Assembly: GCA_016927185.1 (NCBI GenBank)
Contig: JAFGND010000109.1
Coordinates: forward strand, 1-10,329
DNA: 10,329 nucleotides
Source: Candidatus Coatesiibacteriota bacterium
Lineage (GTDB): Bacteria; JAFGND01
Reading direction: 5' to 3'
How positions within the stretch are numbered: position 1 is the first letter of the stretch; each line of letters starts with the position of its first letter. A program made the translations under genes and the position numbers. Under the pieces are notes generated by a model. It searched no databases. It worked only from the letters and a program-made list of their open reading frames with translations, and was not told the DNA's origin. This document shows, piece by piece, positions 6,287 to 10,329 of the stretch.

Positions 6287-7117
6287 TCATGGTTTCCTGC
6301 AGGAAGTGAACCTGTCTCTTTCAGCCATATCTTTGTATGAAGTTATTTGTATAAAGCCATTCATATTCAAGATGTTCCTGCATTTCTCAGCTTGATTATC
6401 TCCATGTTCATAACACAAGAACCCCTTGTTTTTTAATTTCGTAAATGATATAGTAGCTATAGTTTTGATAAAATCAAGTCCATCTTTGCCAGAAAAAAGG
6501 GAAAGATTAGGATCATAATATCTTACTTCATCAGGCAAATTACACTTATCAGAAATCGGTATATAAGGAGGATTGCACAGAATTGCTGAAAATGAATTAT
6601 CCTTGAAACAAGAAAGCCCGTTTCCTCTTATTATATCAATACTTATATTGTTCATACGTGCATTTCTTTGGGCTAGTTTTATTGCCTTTTTTGAAATATC
6701 AAGAAGAATTACAACAAGATCTTCTTTTTCCTTTTTTATTGACAAGCCGATAGGTCCTGAACCACAACAGAGATCCAGAATAATGTTTGAAGGCAAGTCA
6801 TTAGGTATTAAATCAATCATCATTTCAGTTTCCATTCTTGGAATAAAAACACCTCTCTGTGTCTTCAGGTTTATTTTTCTAAATGGATATTGACCTAATA
6901 ATAATTGAAGTGGTTTTCCCCCCAGCCTCTTTTCAACAATAGCTTCTATTCTTCTTATCTGTGTTTGATTTAATGAAAGATCAGAAATATCGTTTTTTCC
7001 AAGCACTTGTTGAAAAATCCATAAAGCTTCATGTTCCAATGACTTACCAAGAATAGCCTTTATCTGTATCAGGAATTCCGTTGCTTTTATGTAAGAAGAT
7101 TTTTTTCTGGATGTCAT
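6287..7117 (-). CDS. prmC: Peptide chain release factor N5-glutamine methyltransferase PrmC (HemK)
   Basis: The gene encodes 276 residues, the normal length. PrmC methylates the Gln of the GGQ motif in release factors RF1 and RF2 with S-adenosylmethionine, raising termination efficiency. The N-terminal helical domain (about 10-75) binds the release factor and ends with KPLQLLLGQYPF. Next comes IPRMETE (92-98; usually IPRPETE). Motif I is DLCCGSGPIGL (115-125; two Cys where most members have small residues or Thr), and the catalytic NPPY is at 182-185. The C-terminal YKDMAERDRF matches the family's D..G.DR end. The ATG at 7115-7117 follows nine A residues, and its Shine-Dalgarno is weak (GAG about 9 nt upstream). 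prmC often sits beside prfA; here its neighbours are rsmE (convergent) and rpoD (divergent). Confidence 0.96.
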   Translation of the reverse strand: MTSRKKSSYIKATEFLIQIKAILGKSLEHEALWIFQQVLGKNDISDLSLNQTQIRRIEAIVEKRLGGKPLQLLLGQYPFRKINLKTQRGVFIPRMETEMMIDLIPNDLPSNIILDLCCGSGPIGLSIKKEKEDLVVILLDISKKAIKLAQRNARMNNISIDIIRGNGLSCFKDNSFSAILCNPPYIPISDKCNLPDEVRYYDPNLSLFSGKDGLDFIKTIATISFTKLKNKGFLCYEHGDNQAEKCRNILNMNGFIQITSYKDMAERDRFTSCRKP

Positions 7118-7277
7118 TTTTTTTTCTCATGTCATTCAAGAAGGTATATTTTTTTCTGACAATATTATTTTTTTATCTATACGCTTAACGTTATGTAATA
7201 CATGAAATTAAGAGGAAGATATTATTAAAAATGGAAAAAATTTATACTGTTAATGGAAAAAAAATTGATTTCAGCTC

Positions 7278-7305
7278 TTGACAAATATAAGAAAGTTATT
7301 ATATT
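7278..7305 (+). promoter_or_regulatory. Sigma-70-type promoter of rpoD
   Basis: A perfect TTGACA (7278-7283) and TATATT (7300-7305) are 16 nt apart. Initiation near 7312 would give a leader of about 64 nt before the rpoD ATG at 7376. I see no riboswitch or attenuator fold in that leader. The rest of the 258-bp prmC-rpoD gap is AT-rich, and I see no convincing promoter in it for prmC. Confidence 0.65.
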
Positions 7306-7375
7306 TAAAACAATGTATTTCGGATTTTTTCAAAGACTTATTTCATTTACAAGATCATAAATTATCTGGAGGAAT

Positions 7376-9139
7376 ATGGAAACAAAGGATCAGTTAATCG
7401 ATGAGCTCATAAAAGTAGGAAAAAGCAAGGGATATCTATCTTACTCGACAATCTCAGCATCAATAGGAAAAGAAAATCTTACATCAGAAGAAATAGATGA
7501 TATAATTCTGATACTTGAGGGTTTCAATATAAAGATCATTAATGAAGATAATATAACAGCTAATGATAAAATCCGGCTTATCGGGCTTGATAAAAGCATT
7601 TCAGATGCAAATGTCAAATATGATGATACTGTAAGAATGTATTTGAAGGAGATGGGAAGAGTCCCTCTATTAACTCGTGAAGGTGAGATTTCAATAGCAA
7701 AGAAAATTGAAAGAGCGACAAGAGAAATATGCAAGTATGTATTCTATTCAGCAAGTTCAGTTAAGACACTTGTTTCCCTTGGACAGAAGCTTGAAAGAAA
7801 AAAGCTTAAACTAGATCAGCTAATTCAGGTTGATTCATCTGCATGGGAACCTGGTTATACTGGACAGAAAGAAACTGAGTTTGTATTGAACGTAGTAAAA
7901 CGTATAAAACAGCTTAATGATGATCTTGATGATTTCTCATTTCATGGAAAGCAGATAAGCGAAGAGGAAAAAGCAGATATAAGGCAGAAGCTTCGCCAGA
8001 AGAAGGAAGAAATGGTCAATCTGGTTGGCAAGCTTTCTCTTCATCCACGGCAGATTGACAGGCTGGTTGATAAATTGAGGCGACTTGTGGAAAGAATTCG
8101 CGATACAATGGAAGAGATAAATATTCATGAGCGTGAAATTGGTCTTTCAAGCAAGGAAATCAATACTTATGCGAGAAAGATAATCAACAATCCATCTTCC
8201 AGAAAAGAAATAGAAGACGAACTTCAGATAAATGTAAATCACATAATTGATATAGCAAGAAAGCTCAAGAATTTCAGGCGCAAGATAAGGCGTGTTGAAC
8301 TTGAAGCCAAACTTTCAAAGAATAATCTTTTCCAGATACTCGAGCATATAGAGCGCTGGAATAATGAAAGAAACAAGGCAAAGCAGGAAATGATTGAGGC
8401 AAATGTAAGGCTTGTTATTGCTATTGCAAAACGCTATAACAAGAGAAAGCTTGAATTCCTGGATCTTATTCAGGAAGGAAATGCTGGTCTGATGCGTGCA
8501 GTTGAGAAATTTGATTACAGACGCGGTTATAAATTCAGTACTTATGCAACCTGGTGGATAAGGCAGAGCATAACCAAGGCAATTGCTGATCAGGCAAGAA
8601 CTATCCGTGTTCCTATTCATATGATTGAGGCTATCAATAAAGTCATTCGCGTTCGTGCAAGGCTTACACAAGAATATGGAAAGGAGCCGTCACCCGAGGA
8701 TATTGCAGAGAAACTTGATATGCCTCTGGAGAAAGTAAAAACCATAATGAAGATAGCACAGGATCCAATTTCCCTGGAAGAGAAAGTAGGGGAGGATGGA
8801 GATGTTGATTTTGGTGATTTCATACCTGACAAGAAAGCATTATCCCCTGCAAAGAATGCAATAAAGCAGATGTTGAGGGAAGTCTTGAATGATACTCTCT
8901 GCACATTGACTCCACGAGAACAGAAAGTAATAAGATTGAGATACGGTCTTGATGATGGTTGTGAAAAAACGCTTGAGGAAGTCGGTAGCTTGTTCAATGT
9001 TACGCGTGAACGTATCAGACAGATTGAAGCAAAAGCGCTCTCGAAACTCCGTCATCCAAGCAAGATAAAGCTTCTTGAAGACTTGATTCATAACATGAAT
9101 ATTCTCAAAGATACTAATGAAGTGAACAAGATTTATTAA
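7376..9139 (+). CDS. rpoD: Primary RNA polymerase sigma factor (RpoD/SigA, group 1 sigma-70)
   Basis: The gene encodes 587 residues. The protein directs RNA polymerase to housekeeping promoters. Domains in order: a region 1.1-like segment (about 1-60, [13 protein letters not shown]), region 1.2 (about 83-112, [16 protein letters not shown]) and a long charged helical non-conserved region (about 113-335). Regions 2.1-2.4 (about 339-415) contain [34 protein letters not shown] and the -10-reading [17 protein letters not shown], and end RTIRVPIHM. Region 3 (about 416-495) is next, then region 4 (about 511-575) with [15 protein letters not shown] and the -35-reading [13 protein letters not shown]. 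The presence of 1.1 and the full 2.4/4.2 signatures marks the essential primary factor. GGAGGA at 7368-7373 is strong, but the G-rich core ends only 3 nt from the ATG, closer than usual. The gene is monocistronic, with a promoter upstream and a hairpin at 9149-9171. Confidence 0.98.
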   Translation: METKDQLIDELIKVGKSKGYLSYSTISASIGKENLTSEEIDDIILILEGFNIKIINEDNITANDKIRLIGLDKSISDANVKYDDTVRMYLKEMGRVPLLTREGEISIAKKIERATREICKYVFYSASSVKTLVSLGQKLERKKLKLDQLIQVDSSAWEPGYTGQKETEFVLNVVKRIKQLNDDLDDFSFHGKQISEEEKADIRQKLRQKKEEMVNLVGKLSLHPRQIDRLVDKLRRLVERIRDTMEEINIHEREIGLSSKEINTYARKIINNPSSRKEIEDELQINVNHIIDIARKLKNFRRKIRRVELEAKLSKNNLFQILEHIERWNNERNKAKQEMIEANVRLVIAIAKRYNKRKLEFLDLIQEGNAGLMRAVEKFDYRRGYKFSTYATWWIRQSITKAIADQARTIRVPIHMIEAINKVIRVRARLTQEYGKEPSPEDIAEKLDMPLEKVKTIMKIAQDPISLEEKVGEDGDVDFGDFIPDKKALSPAKNAIKQMLREVLNDTLCTLTPREQKVIRLRYGLDDGCEKTLEEVGSLFNVTRERIRQIEAKALSKLRHPSKIKLLEDLIHNMNILKDTNEVNKIY

Positions 9140-9148
9140 TGAATTGCC

Positions 9149-9171
9149 GGCACTGACATTAATTCAGTGCC
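9149..9171. terminator. Hairpin terminator between convergent rpoD and propeller gene
   Basis: GGCACTGA (9149-9156) pairs perfectly with TCAGTGCC (9164-9171) around a 7-nt loop, starting 10 bp after the rpoD stop. The T tract after it is interrupted (AGTTGTTTC), so as an intrinsic terminator it is moderate. It lies 8 bp past the end of the leftward gene at 9179 and could work in both directions. Confidence 0.7.
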
Positions 9172-9178
9172 AGTTGTT

Positions 9179-10105
9179 TCAATCAATTTTTATTATTTTT
9201 TTTGTTTCTTTCCCACAGTAAACTATATATACTCCATTAGTCCATTCACTTGTATCAAGAGAATGTTTGCCTTTGGTAAGGTTCATTATCAGCTGACCGG
9301 TCAGGGAATAGATAGAACCTGAAGATGGCAGGGAGAGTGACAAGCGGTATGAAAAGGGGTTTGGAGAAACTGAGAAGTATTTAGCTGGTATATAAGAAGC
9401 TGATTTGTTGTTCTTGAAACCTTTATATCCATAAGCTTCTATTGCATAGAGATAATGATCACAACTTCCAACATAAACAACGCTATCTGAGACACAAGGT
9501 GAGGAAAAGACAGAACCATTTGTCCTGAACTTCCATTTAAGAATTCCATCTGAGCAGTTTATTGCATAGAGATAATAATCATCACTTCCAACATAAACAA
9601 TTCCATCTGAAACACAAGGTGAGGAAAAGATAGAACCACTTGTCCTAAATTTCCATTTAAGAGTTTCATCTGGGCAATTTATTGCATAAAGATAAGTATC
9701 ACTACTCCCAACATAAACAACTCCTTGTGAAACACAAGGAGAAGAAACGGAGAGGCCTGTATAACAGCTCCATTTAAGAGATCCGTTTGAACAGTTTATT
9801 GCAGAGATATAATGACCCTGGTCTCCAATATAAATAATTCCATTTGAAACACATGGAGAAGAGCCAACAGTACTATCTGTTTGATATTTCCATCTAAGAT
9901 TTTCATTTCGGCAATTTATTGCATAAAGAAAACCGGTCTCAAAAGGATCATCTATTCCACTTCCAATATAAACAACTCCCTCTGAAACACAAGGGGAAGA
10001 GAGATGGTAACCAGCTGTTCTGAACCTCCATACTAAATCCCCTGGAGCTGAAAAGAGCAGGGATGATAATGATAGCAGAAATATGGCTGCTATTAAGTTT
10101 CTCAT
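9179..10105 (-). CDS. Secreted PQQ-like beta-propeller protein with five blade repeats and T9SS type A-like sorting domain
   Basis: The gene encodes 308 residues from the ATG at 10103-10105. A signal peptide (MRNLIAAIFLLSLSSLLFSA, 1-20) precedes five PQQ-like repeats of 39-46 residues (about 36-225). Each has SSPCVS..VVY(V/I)G, YLYAINC and LKWKFRT, the WD-like 'SSPav.dG.vYvGs.dg.lyAld' pattern of quinoprotein-type propellers. No dehydrogenase active site is present, so an enzymatic role is unlikely. A linker leads to the tail at 247-308 (SPNPF, SLTGQL, NGVYIVY, KKIIKID), a T9SS type A-like sorting signal. The Cys residues fall at 39, 65, 85, 105, 124, 144, 164, 184 and 204, about 20 apart. 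Five blades are fewer than the usual 7-8. An in-frame ATG at 10204 adds 33 residues without a signal peptide at its start; AGAGG at 10111-10115 supports the chosen start. Function unknown, perhaps surface binding or adhesion. Confidence 0.9.
   Translation of the reverse strand: MRNLIAAIFLLSLSSLLFSAPGDLVWRFRTAGYHLSSPCVSEGVVYIGSGIDDPFETGFLYAINCRNENLRWKYQTDSTVGSSPCVSNGIIYIGDQGHYISAINCSNGSLKWSCYTGLSVSSPCVSQGVVYVGSSDTYLYAINCPDETLKWKFRTSGSIFSSPCVSDGIVYVGSDDYYLYAINCSDGILKWKFRTNGSVFSSPCVSDSVVYVGSCDHYLYAIEAYGYKGFKNNKSASYIPAKYFSVSPNPFSYRLSLSLPSSGSIYSLTGQLIMNLTKGKHSLDTSEWTNGVYIVYCGKETKKIIKID
9441..10030 (-). repeat. Tandem 117-120 bp DNA repeats encoding propeller blades
   Basis: The anchor ATTGCATA (or ATTGCAGA) recurs on the plus strand at 9441, 9561, 9681, 9798 and 9918, with spacings of 120, 120, 117 and 120 bp. 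The unit at 9441-9560 differs from 9561-9680 at 15 of 120 positions by my count (about 88% identity), while the units further right are more diverged. All spacings are multiples of three, so the reading frame is kept. The repeats lie wholly inside the propeller gene and are not a CRISPR array. Confidence 0.92.
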
Positions 10106-10138
10106 ACTAGCCTCTCTACAATAATCATGATCTTCCCT

Positions 10139-10166
10139 TTCATATATATCACTTAAAATCTGACAA
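10139..10166 (-). promoter_or_regulatory. Possible promoter of the propeller gene
   Basis: On the minus strand TTGTCA (10161-10166, 5/6) and TATGAA (10139-10144, 4/6) are 16 nt apart. This predicts a start near 10131 and a leader of about 26 nt before the ATG at 10105. A perfect TTGACA at 10174-10179 just upstream has no good -10 at normal spacing. Together they form an inverted repeat, TGACA (10161-10165) with TGTCA (10174-10178). Beyond this, 10180-10329 shows no gene. Confidence 0.35.
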
Positions 10167-10329
10167 TATTTAATGTCAAGAATAATAATCCATCCCCTAG
10201 ACATGATGGACTGAATTTAACTCTCCTTCTCTCTCCAATACTTATAAATAGATGATTTGAAGAACAATCCCTCAAATGAGGTATTTTTGCAAGTGCTTTA
10301 CAAACATTGATTTATCTGGACTGCCTGTA

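Noticed and set aside
7182-7204. Promoter for prmC using TATAGA at 7176-7181
   Set aside because: No acceptable -35 is found at 16-19 nt spacing, so prmC's promoter stays undefined.
7231-7281. Small plus-strand ORF of 16 codons (MEKIYTVNG...) ahead of rpoD
   Set aside because: It has no Shine-Dalgarno at usable distance, its stop lies inside the -35 box of the rpoD promoter, and it would not be on that transcript.
9441-10030. CRISPR-like regular repeats
   Set aside because: The 117-120 bp units keep the reading frame and encode PQQ-like blades; there are no short direct repeats with unique spacers.
10106-10204. Upstream ATG at 10204 for the propeller protein
   Set aside because: The added 33 residues are charged and Tyr-rich with no signal peptide at the start, while a clean signal peptide begins at the ATG at 10105.

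Overview
The window is AT-rich bacterial chromosomal DNA. It looks like a Gram-negative-type (diderm) member of, or relative of, the FCB superphylum. Three encoded products end in a type IX secretion (T9SS) type A-like sorting domain, and there is an OmpA-family outer-membrane protein with thrombospondin type-3 repeats plus a periplasmic-type TPR protein. The C1A-peptidase plus 'PNGGE' Ig-like architecture is common in uncultured FCB-related phyla. I cannot name a phylum from this window alone. The code appears standard: TGA ends at least four intact genes here.

Layout. Positions 1-237 are the 3' end of an exported-protein gene, closed by a strong intrinsic terminator. Positions 392-2209 hold a second exported protein with a closely similar C-terminus: signal peptide, papain-like C1A domain, two Ig-like domains and a sorting domain. 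It is broken by two in-frame nonsense codons (TGA at 704, TAA at 1340) with no frameshift, and it has lost most catalytic residues. A bidirectional terminator (2212-2240) separates it from a minus-strand cluster. Reading right to left, that cluster is tRNA-Lys(TTT), a stand-alone cyclic-nucleotide-binding-domain protein, tRNA-Glu(TTC), an OmpA/TSP3 protein and a TPR protein. Gaps are 32, 5, 22 and 14 bp with no internal terminator, so it looks like one transcript punctuated by tRNAs.

Right half. rsmE (16S rRNA m3U1498 methyltransferase) runs rightwards from a promoter that predicts a nearly leaderless mRNA. It converges on prmC (release-factor glutamine methyltransferase) with one base between the stop codons and no clear terminator. 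Divergent from prmC is rpoD, the primary sigma factor, with its own promoter and a downstream hairpin. Last, on the minus strand, is a secreted five-repeat PQQ-like beta-propeller protein with a 20-residue cysteine ladder, recently duplicated blades and a T9SS-like tail. The final 224 bp (10106-10329) hold a possible promoter for that gene and no gene I can support.

The core genes (rsmE, prmC, rpoD, two tRNAs) are ordinary housekeeping. The accessory interest lies in the decaying secreted pseudo-protease, the tRNA-punctuated envelope operon and the cysteine-laddered propeller.
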